The position numbers and the translations under genes are program-made. Positions 1-7,788 of a stretch of DNA of 56,427 nucleotides are shown piece by piece. Below the pieces are notes generated by a model. That model saw only the letters and a list, made by a program, of their open reading frames with translations, ran no database searches and had not been told where the DNA came from. Positions within the stretch are counted from its first letter, which is position 1. Every line of letters begins with the position of its first letter. The DNA comes from an uncultured Peptostreptococcaceae bacterium. GTDB taxonomy: Bacteria; Bacillota; Clostridia; Peptostreptococcales; Anaerovoracaceae. The DNA is taken from assembly GCA_949740445.1 (NCBI GenBank), contig CATJIF010000125.1, positions 1-56,427 on the forward strand, in the 5' to 3' direction.

Positions 1-81
1 CTGTCCTCGCTGATTGCAGGCTACTGGCTGCGATACCAGCAGAAGAAAGACGACAGCATTTTTATGGAGCTGACAAAATAG
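1..81 (+). CDS. C-terminal fragment of a probable membrane protein
   Basis: The window opens inside a reading frame that runs for 26 codons and stops with TAG at 79-81. The visible tail has a short hydrophobic stretch (SSLIAGYWLRY) followed by a charged end (QQKKDDSIFMELTK), as is common for the last membrane helix and cytoplasmic tail of a transporter. Nothing upstream is visible, so the family cannot be named. It lies on the same strand as the pyruvate-kinase-like gene 126 bp downstream. Confidence 0.5.
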   Translation: MSSLIAGYWLRYQQKKDDSIFMELTK

Positions 82-116
82 CGGTCGAAAGAAACGGGGC
101 AAAGGGATAGCCGGGC

Positions 117-134
117 TCTGCGGAAAGCCGCAGA
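117..134 (+). repeat. Short stem-loop TCTGCGG-AAAG-CCGCAGA
   Basis: Seven perfect base pairs close a four-base AAAG loop just after the first gene. There is no T-run, so it is not a standard terminator. A 17-base core (CTCTGCGGAAAGCCGCA, 116-132) is repeated exactly at 27653-27669 between cheD and cheV. Confidence 0.45.
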
Positions 135-155
135 AGCGGGCAACACAGGCATAGG

Positions 156-183
156 GCAGCGCAAATCTATATTTGTGCGCTGC
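156..183 (+). promoter_or_regulatory. Stem-loop in the leader of the pyruvate-kinase-like gene
   Basis: GCAGCGCAAAT (156-166) pairs with ATTTGTGCGCTGC (171-183) with a two-base bulge and a CTAT loop. It ends about 8 nt before the AGGAGG ribosome binding site (192-197) of the gene starting at 208, so it could affect translation or mark processing. No function is known. Confidence 0.35.
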
Positions 184-207
184 ATCTCATCAGGAGGCAA
201 GACAGAT

Positions 208-1167
208 ATGAAAAAGTATATTTTAACCACAGGGCCGGCGCTGGGCAGCGAGGTTGCGCTGCGCCGGGTTCACAGCAGCAAAAATATCTACCGCATTAAC
301 GGCGCGCACGGAACGGTTTCTGACATCGAAACGGGCATCCGGAACATCCGCAGCCAGATTCCCGGCGCAAGCATTTTGCTGGACCTGCCGGGAAACAAGG
401 TGCGCACAGCTAATATTTCCGTGGGCATTGAACTGAAAAAGGGCGAGCCCTTCGCGCTTGCGGCAGCGCAGTTTAACTATCCGGAATTTTATCGCCACCT
501 GAAGCCGGGCATGACTGCCTGGGCCAACGACAGTGTGTTCGAATTTGAGGTGCTGTCTGCGGACAGCGATAAAATCACGTTTCGTTCCAAGTCGGATGGT
601 GTGCTGATTAACAACAAAGGCGTGCACGTGCGTGGCATTCACAAGGAGATCCCGTTTCTGTTTGAAAAAGACCGGCAGCTAATCGAACTGGCGAATCAAT
701 ATAAGTTAGACTATGTGGGGCTATCGTTTGTCCGGACGCCGGAAAACGTAAAAGAAGCGCAGGCGCTGATCGGCGAGGGAACGCAGATTATTTCCAAGAT
801 AGAAACCATCGACGCGGTGGAGCATCTCAATGAGATCCTGCCGCTGGTAAATTATGTTTTAGTGGACCGGGGAGATTTGTCTACCGATATCGGCATCGAA
901 AAAATTCCCAGATTTCAGAAATATATTGTAGAAAAGGCGCTGTATTTCGATGTCAAGGTGTTTTTAGCCACGCAGGTGCTGAAAAACATGGAAACAAAGC
1001 CCATCCCTACCATCGGCGAGGTGGAAGCACTGTACGAAATTATGAAATCTGGCGTATACGGTGTGCAGATGTCAGAGGAAACGGCGGTCGGCCGCTATGT
1101 AGAGGAATGCGTTCGCCTGCTGGAACAGATGGATCAGGAGGTGTTAGCAGAAACGATACGGATGTAA
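208..1167 (+). CDS. Short pyruvate-kinase-like TIM-barrel protein
   Basis: This 319-residue protein follows the pyruvate kinase fold but is far shorter than the usual 470 or more residues, because the C-terminal PK_C domain is absent. The start at 208 is chosen for the AGGAGG at 192-197. Recognisable family blocks are RINGAHG (normally RLNFSHG), LDLPGNKVRT (normally LDTKGPEIRT), ISKIE with the catalytic Lys and Glu, RGDLS (normally RGDLG), ATQVL and MSEETAVG. A B-like domain lies roughly at residues 70-150. The core Arg, Asn, Asp, Lys and Glu survive, but the Ser and Thr that help bind K+ in canonical enzymes are Ala and Leu. It may be a divergent enzyme acting on another phosphoenol or keto acid, or a regulatory relative. 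It is followed by its own terminator. Confidence 0.75.
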   Translation: MKKYILTTGPALGSEVALRRVHSSKNIYRINGAHGTVSDIETGIRNIRSQIPGASILLDLPGNKVRTANISVGIELKKGEPFALAAAQFNYPEFYRHLKPGMTAWANDSVFEFEVLSADSDKITFRSKSDGVLINNKGVHVRGIHKEIPFLFEKDRQLIELANQYKLDYVGLSFVRTPENVKEAQALIGEGTQIISKIETIDAVEHLNEILPLVNYVLVDRGDLSTDIGIEKIPRFQKYIVEKALYFDVKVFLATQVLKNMETKPIPTIGEVEALYEIMKSGVYGVQMSEETAVGRYVEECVRLLEQMDQEVLAETIRM

Positions 1168-1191
1168 ATAGAACATCTTTCGCTAAACAGG

Positions 1192-1231
1192 CAGCGGCGC
1201 TCTCGAACAAGGAGAGTGCCGCTGTTTTTTT
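1192..1231 (+). terminator. Intrinsic terminator after the pyruvate-kinase-like gene
   Basis: CAGCGGCGCTCTC pairs with GAGAGTGCCGCTG (one G-T wobble) around an eight-base loop and is followed by seven T residues. It lies 24 bp after the stop codon. Confidence 0.9.
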
Positions 1232-1263
1232 ATACAGGGATATGCTGTTTAAGGATGCATTGG

Positions 1264-1719
1264 CTATGCTGTCTCGCTTATGGCGCGCAAGCGCGCTACA
1301 ATCGCTTCCCGGTATTGCGCATGGTGCGGCATGCCACCGCCCAATCCGCCGCGCTTTGGCAACTGGAGTTTGAGAAAGCTGCCATCCTTTAATGTAATCG
1401 AGCAGTTGATAGCGCCCATTATGGCGTTTTCAACCGCACAGCGCTGGATCGCTGCCATGGGAAAACAGGTGCCCACATCCTCTGCGACTGTTTTTCTAAT
1501 ATCCGGAATATGGTAAAATTTGTTTAAGTATTTGCGTTCTTCGCATTCGACAACGATTAAATACTGCTCGGTGATACCGATATACACATCAAACCGAGAT
1601 GTTTTTTTCTCATTGATTTGAAGCGTAATGCCATGCACACCTGCAGAAACTGTTTCGCCTTCCGGCATGCAGCTCTTAAATACCTGCATCATATTGCCTT
1701 CGTCAAAAATGCCGGACAT
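1264..1719 (-). CDS. Small cytoplasmic protein, possibly PH-like fold
   Basis: A 151-residue protein with no signal peptide and no membrane segment. The start has a good ribosome binding site (GGGAGG, 8 nt upstream on the minus strand). The middle alternates short hydrophobic strands with charged turns (VYIGITEQYLIVVE, then SITLKDGSFLKLQLP), which resembles bacterial PH-like or YokE-like beta-sandwich proteins, though that is only a pattern match. The C-terminus is Gly-rich then helical. It is transcribed alone, divergently from the PHP gene, with its own promoter at 1760-1788. Function unknown. Confidence 0.7.
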   Translation of the reverse strand: MSGIFDEGNMMQVFKSCMPEGETVSAGVHGITLQINEKKTSRFDVYIGITEQYLIVVECEERKYLNKFYHIPDIRKTVAEDVGTCFPMAAIQRCAVENAIMGAINCSITLKDGSFLKLQLPKRGGLGGGMPHHAQYREAIVARLRAISETA

Positions 1720-1759
1720 ACATTAGACCTCCCTCAAAGAATTTTAATATGCGACTTTA

Positions 1760-1788
1760 ATTTTAGCATACATATTCAATGGGTTCAA
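1760..1788 (-). promoter_or_regulatory. Sigma-A-type promoter for the small unknown gene
   Basis: Read on the minus strand, TTGAAC (1788-1783), a 17-bp spacer and TAAAAT (1765-1760) form a good vegetative promoter. Predicted transcription starts near 1753, giving a leader of about 34 nt to the ATG at 1719. Confidence 0.6.
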
Positions 1789-1950
1789 GCAATATGGAAG
1801 TGCGTATTTTATGTAACGAAATCGCTCAAAAAAACAGGAAATAACGCGATTAAAAACGGAAAATCGTGCTAACAAAGGGGGAACACACATGAATTGGAAT
1901 ATAATGAACAGAAAGGATTTGCGATATGAGCAGAAACACTCATAGAACAA

Positions 1951-1990
1951 CTTGAAATTTAAGGCAATCTATGCTAACATAAATTTCAAG
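1951..1990 (+). promoter_or_regulatory. Promoter bracketed by an 11-bp inverted repeat, upstream of the PHP gene
   Basis: TTGAAA (1952-1957), a 17-bp spacer and TAACAT (1975-1980) form a candidate sigma-A promoter about 25-60 bp before the PHP start. A perfect inverted repeat, CTTGAAATTTA (1951-1961) and TAAATTTCAAG (1980-1990), covers the -35 box with its left arm and the region from the end of -10 to +1 with its right arm. Arm centres are 29 bp apart. This arrangement is what an operator for a dimeric or tetrameric repressor would look like. The 1720-2015 interval holds only this promoter, the divergent promoter at 1760-1788 and no credible gene. Confidence 0.5.
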
Positions 1991-2015
1991 GAGCGTTGAA
2001 AGAAGAGGGGGCTTT

Positions 2016-2828
2016 ATGCAGGTAAGGGCAGATCTACATACGCACAGCACCGCTTCCGATGGACAGTATGCGCCAGCGGAGCTGGTACAGTTGGCAAAGA
2101 AACGTGCAGTACAGGTGCTGGCACTGACGGATCACGACACAATAGCCGGATTGGAAGAAGCGATTTGTGCCGGAGAAGAGATGGACTTGCAGGTATTGCG
2201 GGGGATCGAGCTGAGCGCAAAGGAAAACCGGGGCCTGCATATTTTGGGCTACTGTTTCGATTGCGAAACCCCTGCGCTTTTGGACCTTTGCGAAAAGTTG
2301 AGAGAAGGCAGGGAAGAACGTAAATACCGGCTGATTGATTTTCTGCGCGAAAAGGGAGCAATACTTTCGCTGGATGAGGTAGAGGAAATAGCCGGCGGCG
2401 ATATTATTGCCCGTCCGCATTTTGCACAGGCTCTGGTTCGCAGAGGATATGTAGCGACTGTGCGCGAAGCGTTTGACCGCTACCTCGATACAGAGGAGTA
2501 TCAGCGCATCGAGCGGTTTAAGCCTTCAGCCTGCGCCTGTGTAGAGGCGATATGCGGGGCTGGCGGAAAGGCGGCGCTGGCGCATCCGTATCAGTTAAAG
2601 TTATCGGATGAGCGCGTAGAGACAATCGTAAAAGAATTGGCCGGCTGCGGTTTGGCGGCGATAGAGTGCTATTATCCTGAGCACACGCCGGCGCAGACAA
2701 AGTTTTATCTCCATTTAGCAGAAAAATATGGGTTACATGTCACTGGCGGAAGCGACTTCCATGGAGAGAGGATAAAGCCCGACACAGCGATAGCGACTTT
2801 ACCCCTGCACCTGGACTGGCTGTTATAG
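2016..2828 (+). CDS. PHP-domain phosphoesterase (RNase AM / YciV-like)
   Basis: A 270-residue PHP-family metal-dependent phosphoesterase. The start follows GAAGAGGGGG at 8-10 nt. The metal-binding motifs are all visible: DLHTHSTASDG at the N-terminus, LTDHD, GIELSA, HILGY, RPHFA, LAHPY and GSDFHG near the C-terminus. The family includes E. coli RNase AM (YciV/TrpH), which removes nucleotides from the 5' end of RNA and hydrolyses 3',5'-nucleoside bisphosphates, and that is the likeliest activity. Its promoter is bracketed by an inverted repeat, so regulation by a DNA-binding protein is possible. It appears to be monocistronic. Confidence 0.85.
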   Translation: MQVRADLHTHSTASDGQYAPAELVQLAKKRAVQVLALTDHDTIAGLEEAICAGEEMDLQVLRGIELSAKENRGLHILGYCFDCETPALLDLCEKLREGREERKYRLIDFLREKGAILSLDEVEEIAGGDIIARPHFAQALVRRGYVATVREAFDRYLDTEEYQRIERFKPSACACVEAICGAGGKAALAHPYQLKLSDERVETIVKELAGCGLAAIECYYPEHTPAQTKFYLHLAEKYGLHVTGGSDFHGERIKPDTAIATLPLHLDWLL

Positions 2829-3334
2829 TTAAAAAATCGCTAAAAATTGAGCACTGTATAGGCATCCTGCGAAATCTGGCGGGCTGACAAAAGAGAGAAG
2901 ACAACACAGAAGCAAAGTAGAAGCAACAACATAAAGCGACAGTGTGAATGCGGACAAAACAGGCAAAGAAAGCAAAAATTTTATAAAAGCAAATGCAGTA
3001 AGTGTTGTAGTAAATATGCCTAACACCGCTAAATCTTGCGGGGAATTTCTTTGATTTACAGTATTTTCATGTACATAACACAAAGAATAAAAATTTTTTC
3101 TGTTGCAAAGTAGATGGAAAGAGAGTAATATAGAAAACGAAGACCCCATAGGAGATTATAGCGAAAAATGTCAATGAAATCGATAGAGAGAAGGCGATAC
3201 GATTGCGCATTAGTTCTGCATTTTCAGCATATCTTTTTCAAAGATAGTATTCATGACAAGAACGGCGCGAAGTTCTCCTTTTATTTTTACTGTTTTTGTA
3301 GTAGCGCTATTATCGAAGGGATAGGCAGCAGGTG

Positions 3335-3363
3335 TTGAGGGTGGTTACAGCAGACCGTATTTT
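3335..3363 (+). promoter_or_regulatory. Possible sigma-A promoter of the flagellar operon
   Basis: TTGAGG (3335-3340), a 17-bp spacer and TATTTT (3358-3363). The -35 matches the consensus at 4 of 6 positions and the -10 at 4 of 6. It is the best-spaced candidate I found in the interval but is weak, and would give a leader of about 275 nt to flgB. Confidence 0.3.
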
Positions 3364-3569
3364 GTCGTATGAGAAATGCAGCATCAAGTGTGATGAGGAG
3401 CAGAGAAAATACAGCAGAATGCATGCGGATTAAAAATTGTATACCGATAAACAAATGTGCATAAAAAATATGCGAAAAACATTGGTGTTATTTGAATAAA
3501 AATACATAAATTGAGCTTGTACACCTGAATGTAAAACGAAGATATAGAAGAAGATGCTGCACGAGCGAG

Positions 3570-3585
3570 CATTCGAGATCGAATG
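3570..3585. promoter_or_regulatory. Small palindrome upstream of flgB
   Basis: CATTCGA and TCGAATG form perfect 7-bp arms with a 2-bp centre, 60 bp before the flgB start. It could be an operator for a dimeric regulator. There is no direct evidence for a bound protein. Confidence 0.3.
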
Positions 3586-3645
3586 GCAGTTGGAAAGTAA
3601 AGCGTATAAAACAAGAGAAGGGTACATGTAAAAGAGAGGAATTAT

Positions 3646-4029
3646 ATGAATATCTTAGGAAGCAATAATTTGCGCATGATGGAACGATCGCTGGAGTTTC
3701 TCTGGGCGAAGCAGACGGCTATTCTGGATAACATTTCTAACGTAGAAACTCCGAATTATAAAGCCAAGCTCGTTACCTTTGAAGAACACTTGCAACAGCA
3801 AATAGAAAGCGCGCAGCGTTCCACCCGGCCACAGGCAGCGATTCGCGATGCGATTGCGCAGGCCGAATGGACAGTAACAGAGCCGCAGGAAGTAACCCGC
3901 ATGGATGAAAACGGCGTAAATCTTACAGAGCAGAGCGTGGAGATGGTGCGCACCGCATATCAGCTGCAATACGCATATCAGGCAATTTCCAGCGATTTGG
4001 CAGTGTTGCGCACCGCGATCAGAGGATAG
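3646..4029 (+). CDS. flgB: Flagellar basal-body rod protein FlgB
   Basis: At 127 residues this is the normal size for FlgB, a proximal rod subunit exported through the flagellar gate and assembled on the MS ring. The N-terminal helix carries the rod signature (LDNISNVETPNYKAK), and the C-terminus (MVRTAYQLQYAYQAISSDL) forms the paired helix typical of rod and hook proteins. It is first in the operon, followed by flgC and fliE, which is the standard order. The ribosome binding site is AGAGAGG. Confidence 0.95.
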   Translation: MNILGSNNLRMMERSLEFLWAKQTAILDNISNVETPNYKAKLVTFEEHLQQQIESAQRSTRPQAAIRDAIAQAEWTVTEPQEVTRMDENGVNLTEQSVEMVRTAYQLQYAYQAISSDLAVLRTAIRG

Positions 4030-4086
4030 AAATAGAGAAGTCGCAGGAGGGAAGAGCCTCTGCTTGCTTCAGTCAGGAGGAAAATT

Positions 4087-4548
4087 ATGGCGTTTCTCAG
4101 TTCGATGAACATCGTGGGTTCTGGTTTGACCGCGCAGCAGCTGCGTCTCGATGTGATTTCAGAAAATATTACGAATATAAATACAACGCGCACGGAACAG
4201 GGGGGCGCGTATCGCAGAAAGATGGTCGTGTTCGAAGCCGAGGGAGGCAAAAATAGTTTCCGCCAGGCCATGGCGCAGGCGGCAAGTGGACTCGCCTCCA
4301 ATCGAGGTAACGAAATGTCGGGAGGGGTTCGCGTAACCGAAATCGTAGAAGATCCTTCGGATCTGCCCATCATTTACGACCCTACACATCCAGATGCCGA
4401 CGAAGAAGGATATCTGGAGATGCCAAATGTAACGTTAGTAAAAGAAATTACCGACGCTATGGCGGCCAGCCAAGCCTACACTGCGAATATCACCGCTTAC
4501 AACGCGCTGAAAAGCGTATTGTCGAAAGGGCTTGAAGTTGGGAAATAG
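4087..4548 (+). CDS. flgC: Flagellar basal-body rod protein FlgC
   Basis: A 153-residue FlgC, the second proximal rod subunit. The N-terminal block (MNIVGSGLTAQQLRLDVISENITNIN begins it) and the C-terminal block (MAASQAYTANITAYN) pair into the coiled-coil-like rod core. The family's YRRK motif after the first helix is present. A charged and Asp-rich loop lies around residues 95-120. GGAGGAAAATT precedes the ATG. A 161-bp A-rich spacer separates it from fliE. Confidence 0.95.
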   Translation: MAFLSSMNIVGSGLTAQQLRLDVISENITNINTTRTEQGGAYRRKMVVFEAEGGKNSFRQAMAQAASGLASNRGNEMSGGVRVTEIVEDPSDLPIIYDPTHPDADEEGYLEMPNVTLVKEITDAMAASQAYTANITAYNALKSVLSKGLEVGK

Positions 4549-4709
4549 AGGCAATTTTGTAAAAAATAACAAATAAAAAAGAGAAATTGAATCCAGAAAA
4601 ATAAAAAATGAGTGGAATAAAAGTGCTCATATTCATATAAAAGTTAGCGGAACAAAAAAGAGTCAGTTAGCAGATATAGAGGAATTAGTTAAAGTAAGGA
4701 GAGAGAAAC
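4549..4709 (+). other. A-rich 161-bp intercistronic spacer between flgC and fliE
   Basis: The spacer is strongly purine- and A-rich (long A tracts at 4561-4580 and 4600-4625), unlike the tight junctions elsewhere in the operon. No terminator or clear promoter is visible. TTGAAT at 4588-4593 has no good -10 at the right distance. The A-rich RNA would be unstructured, which might help ribosome loading on fliE. Confidence 0.4.
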
Positions 4710-5018
4710 ATGATTGGTGCTGGTGGGATTACGCCTTTATGGAACGAAATGCCTTTACAGGCGAGGGAAAAAACAAATGAAAAAGAAGAGACTTCCTCAA
4801 CGCCTTTCGACAGCATATTCAGAAGCGCGATTGATGCGGTAAAAGAAGCGGATGCGGAAAAAGTAGAAGCGGAATACCTGCTGGCGACCGGGCAGCTCGA
4901 TCATCCTGCTGCGGTACAGATTGCTTCGACAAAGGTCGAACTTTCGGTGGAGCTTCTGGTTCAGTTGAGAAATAAAGCTCTTGACACATATAGCGAGCTG
5001 ATGCGGATCAGTCTGTAG
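4710..5018 (+). CDS. fliE: Flagellar hook-basal body complex protein FliE
   Basis: A 102-residue FliE, which joins the MS ring (FliF) to the rod. Its conserved C-terminal half (EAEYLLATGQLDHPAAVQIA, then KVELSVELLVQLRNKALDTY) is intact. The N-terminus is variable and charged, as is usual. AAGGAGAGAG precedes the ATG. fliF follows after 36 bp containing a short perfect palindrome (GCCTTGACAAGGC, 5023-5035). Confidence 0.95.
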   Translation: MIGAGGITPLWNEMPLQAREKTNEKEETSSTPFDSIFRSAIDAVKEADAEKVEAEYLLATGQLDHPAAVQIASTKVELSVELLVQLRNKALDTYSELMRISL

Positions 5019-5054
5019 TCATGCCTTGACAAGGCTGTGCGGAGGTAAGCATTC

Positions 5055-6692
5055 GTGGATCAGAAAATAAAAGAAATATTAGCAAAAATAAAGGCGTTTT
5101 TTGTCAATATGAGCCAAAAAACGCGGCGCCTGTTAATCATTGCCGGAATTGTACTCCTTATTGCGATTATAGGGATAGTGATTTTTGTCAGCAACAGGCC
5201 CTATACGGTGTTGTTTACTGGCATGACCGCAGAAGATATGAGCTCAGTCGTATCGTATTTAGAAGGGGCGGGCATTACAGATTATCAAGTCCAGGGCAAC
5301 GATACCATATTGGTTCCGGAGAAACAGGAAGCCTCGCTGAAGATGAAGCTTCTTATGGAGGGCTATCCGACATCCGGATTTGGCTATTCCCGATATTTGG
5401 ATAATATCAACTCTCTTGCGACCGAATCTGACCGGAGGATGCTGTATCTGTACGATTTGCAGGATCGGCTGGGAGCGGTTGTCCGTTGCTTCGACGGTGT
5501 AAAGGATGCCAAAGTAACCATCGCTCAGGGCGAGGATAACAGCTACGTGTTGCAAAGGGACAACGTGCTCGAGGCATCGGCATCGGTCATCGTTATCATG
5601 GAGGGTTCGCAGCGGCTTTCAACGCAGCAGGCGGATGCCATACGCCATCTGATCAGCAGCGCTGTTCAGGGATTGGTGATCGAAAATATCTCTATCTCCG
5701 ACCCAGCAGGCACTCCGTATTCCGGCAGCGATGAAGAAAGCAGTTCAGAGGCGGCTCAGCTGAAGTTCGAGCTGGAAGCAAGAGTCAACGAAAACGTGCG
5801 CAACAATGTGCTGCAAGTGCTGACGCCGTTATTTGGTGCAGAAAACGTCTATGTCGGTGTAAAAAGTACAGTAGATATCAGTCGCACCTATCTGGACTCC
5901 ACAACCTATCAAGAGCCGGACTGGGCTGCGGATGGCAGCACGAACGGCGAAGGGATTATCGGCAGCCGCATTTACAGCAATGCCATTGAGCGGGGCGAGG
6001 ACAACGCAGGCGGCGTCGTAGGAACGCAGAGCAATGCAGATTTCAATACATATGTAGAAGAGTATCAGCCAGATGGCAGCGAACAGAGAATTTCTTCCTC
6101 TGGCGAAATCAACTATAATGTAGATACTTTCCACAGGCAGAGCGAAACGCCAGCAGGAGTAATCGAAGATGTAATGGTTTCGATCAGCATCAACAGTACG
6201 GCTGCAGGCAATGTAAATACCGATGCACTGGTTCCCCACGTGGCCAGGGCCGCCGGAATCGGTGTCGATGTGCAGGGAGAAAAAATCTCTATCGTCGCCA
6301 TGCCGTTCTACACAGGAGCGGGCGAAGCAGGAGATGAATCGGACAACAACATCAGCGGATTGCCAATGTGGGTGATCTTCGTTATCATCGGAGCCGTAGT
6401 CGTATTTATACTGTTGTTTGTACTGTTGCTCTTGTTGTCGAAGCGCAGGAAGAGACGCTTGCAGGAAACGCAGACAGCGGCTGCAATGGCAGGTACGCCG
6501 ATCGCGGCAGATGGGATGCAGGAAATTTTACAGCAGCAACCGATCACGGAAAGTGCCGATATTATGGATGTGCATACAGAACGCGCCATGGAATTGCGTA
6601 AGGACGTGCGGAAGTTTGCCGAAGAAAGTCCTGAAATCGCCGCTCAGATGGTCAAAAGCTGGCTGAAAGGAGGCGAGGAAGAGAATGGCTGA
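5055..6692 (+). CDS. fliF: Flagellar MS-ring protein FliF
   Basis: A 545-residue FliF that forms the membrane ring on which the motor and export gate are built. It starts with GTG after GGAGGTAAG. An N-terminal membrane segment lies near residues 25-46, ring-building domains follow, and a second membrane segment lies near residues 437-462 (MWVIFVIIGAVVVF). The cytoplasmic tail ends in the FliG-binding helix (RKDVRKFAEESPEIAAQMVK). A Ser/Asp-rich linker at about 285-350 is typical. The last 8 bp overlap fliG, consistent with coupled translation. Confidence 0.97.
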   Translation: MDQKIKEILAKIKAFFVNMSQKTRRLLIIAGIVLLIAIIGIVIFVSNRPYTVLFTGMTAEDMSSVVSYLEGAGITDYQVQGNDTILVPEKQEASLKMKLLMEGYPTSGFGYSRYLDNINSLATESDRRMLYLYDLQDRLGAVVRCFDGVKDAKVTIAQGEDNSYVLQRDNVLEASASVIVIMEGSQRLSTQQADAIRHLISSAVQGLVIENISISDPAGTPYSGSDEESSSEAAQLKFELEARVNENVRNNVLQVLTPLFGAENVYVGVKSTVDISRTYLDSTTYQEPDWAADGSTNGEGIIGSRIYSNAIERGEDNAGGVVGTQSNADFNTYVEEYQPDGSEQRISSSGEINYNVDTFHRQSETPAGVIEDVMVSISINSTAAGNVNTDALVPHVARAAGIGVDVQGEKISIVAMPFYTGAGEAGDESDNNISGLPMWVIFVIIGAVVVFILLFVLLLLLSKRRKRRLQETQTAAAMAGTPIAADGMQEILQQQPITESADIMDVHTERAMELRKDVRKFAEESPEIAAQMVKSWLKGGEEENG

Positions 6693-7788
6693 TAAAAAAG
6701 GTAAGGGAAAGAAAAATGCTGCGGAAGAAGTAAAGGAAACTCAGGAAGCTCCTTCGCAGGCACCCGCTTCCCCGGCTCAGAAGCCAAAGATAGAACTTTC
6801 TGGTGCGCAAAAGGCCGCGGCTGTTATCATCTCTCTCGGTGTCGATAAAGCATCGCTGCTTTATCAGCACATGGAGCCGGAAGATGTGGAAATGCTTACG
6901 CTCGAAGTGGCGAAGCTGGGTTTTTTAGACGGCGAAACCACAGAGCAGGTGTTGCAGGAATTCTATCAGATGTGCATGACCAACAAGGCAGTAACGGAAG
7001 GTGGCCTGGAGTACGCAAAGACAGTGCTGGAAAAAGCCTTTGGTTCGCAGACAGCGAGCGCCTTGCTGGATAAAGTAACGAAATCTCTGAAAAACCGTGA
7101 GTTTGCATTTATCAGCAAAGCTTCGGATAAAGATCTGTTTTCTGTGTTGCAGCATGAGCGGCCGCAGACGATTGCATTGGTGCTTTCCTATGTCGAGCCG
7201 GATAAGGCGGCCGCTGTCGTCGGCCAGCTGGAAGGAAAACGTCAGCTGAAAGTTGTAGAGAGCATGGCACAGATGGAGAGTGCTTCGCCGGCGGCGATTA
7301 AAATTATCGAAGCAGAAATGTCACAGAGATTTGCTAATATCGTAAATACCAACAATATCAAGGTTGGCGGCATCGACTTCGTCGCCAGTGTTATGAATAA
7401 TCTGGATCGTTCCAGCGAAAAGAGCATCTTCGATGGCCTGGCTCTGTACGACGAAGAACTGGCCGATGAAATCCGCAAGCGCATGTTTGTATTCGAAGAT
7501 ATCATTACAATGGACGACCGCTCGGTGCAGCGCTTTGTGCGCGATTGCGATCCCAGGGACCTGGTACTGGCGCTCAAAGCTGCCAACAGCGAAGTGGCGA
7601 ACAAACTGTTCAGCAATATGTCCGGCCGTATGGCCGAAAGCATCCGCGACGATTTGGAAATCACGACCAATGTGCGCATGAAGGATGTAGAAGAGGCGCA
7701 GCAGCGCATTGTAAATATTATCCGCGATTTGGAGGAACGCAACGAAATCATTATCCTGAAGGGTGGAAAGGACGATATCATTGCCTAA
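6685..7788 (+). CDS. fliG: Flagellar motor switch protein FliG
   Basis: A 367-residue FliG, the switch subunit that binds FliF, FliM and the stator. Family motifs include ERPQTIALVLSYV, the hinge region and the C-terminal charged torque helix (DDRSVQRFVRDCDPRDLVLA, followed by MSGRMAESIRDDLE). About 35 extra residues at the N-terminus are rich in Lys, Ala, Pro and Gln before the conserved start of the fold (LSGAQKAAAVIISLG). This makes it longer than the usual 335-345 residues. It overlaps fliF by 8 bp and runs into fliH. Confidence 0.97.
   Translation: MADKKGKGKKNAAEEVKETQEAPSQAPASPAQKPKIELSGAQKAAAVIISLGVDKASLLYQHMEPEDVEMLTLEVAKLGFLDGETTEQVLQEFYQMCMTNKAVTEGGLEYAKTVLEKAFGSQTASALLDKVTKSLKNREFAFISKASDKDLFSVLQHERPQTIALVLSYVEPDKAAAVVGQLEGKRQLKVVESMAQMESASPAAIKIIEAEMSQRFANIVNTNNIKVGGIDFVASVMNNLDRSSEKSIFDGLALYDEELADEIRKRMFVFEDIITMDDRSVQRFVRDCDPRDLVLALKAANSEVANKLFSNMSGRMAESIRDDLEITTNVRMKDVEEAQQRIVNIIRDLEERNEIIILKGGKDDIIA

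Larger units (their letters stand above)
2829..3645. other. 817-bp interval without a credible gene, upstream of the flagellar operon
   Basis: The stretch is AT-rich. The open frames on the minus strand lack ribosome binding sites and have odd compositions. I see a possible promoter at 3335-3363, a small dyad CATTCGA-GA-TCGAATG at 3570-3585, and a lone CCGATAA at 3444-3450 that resembles the -10 box of flagellar sigma promoters but has no correctly spaced -35. The first gene, flgB, has AGAGAGGAATTAT directly before its ATG. The interval is large enough for several regulatory inputs, and its long untranslated part (up to about 275 nt if 3335-3363 is the promoter) could matter. Confidence 0.6.

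Noticed and set aside
2829-3149. Minus-strand frame of 106 codons, hydrophobic
   Set aside because: No ribosome binding site on the minus strand before its ATG, biased Leu/Ser/Phe composition and no family resemblance. It looks like chance coding in AT-rich DNA.
3432-3450. TAAA...CCGATAA as a sigma-28 promoter for the flagellar operon
   Set aside because: The -10-like CCGATAA is good but the nearest TAAA is only 8-9 bp away instead of about 15, so the spacing is wrong.
3384-3627. Two overlapping minus-strand frames before flgB
   Set aside because: They overlap each other in different frames, lack ribosome binding sites and have Tyr/Ile/Phe-rich sequence of the kind produced by AT-rich non-coding DNA.
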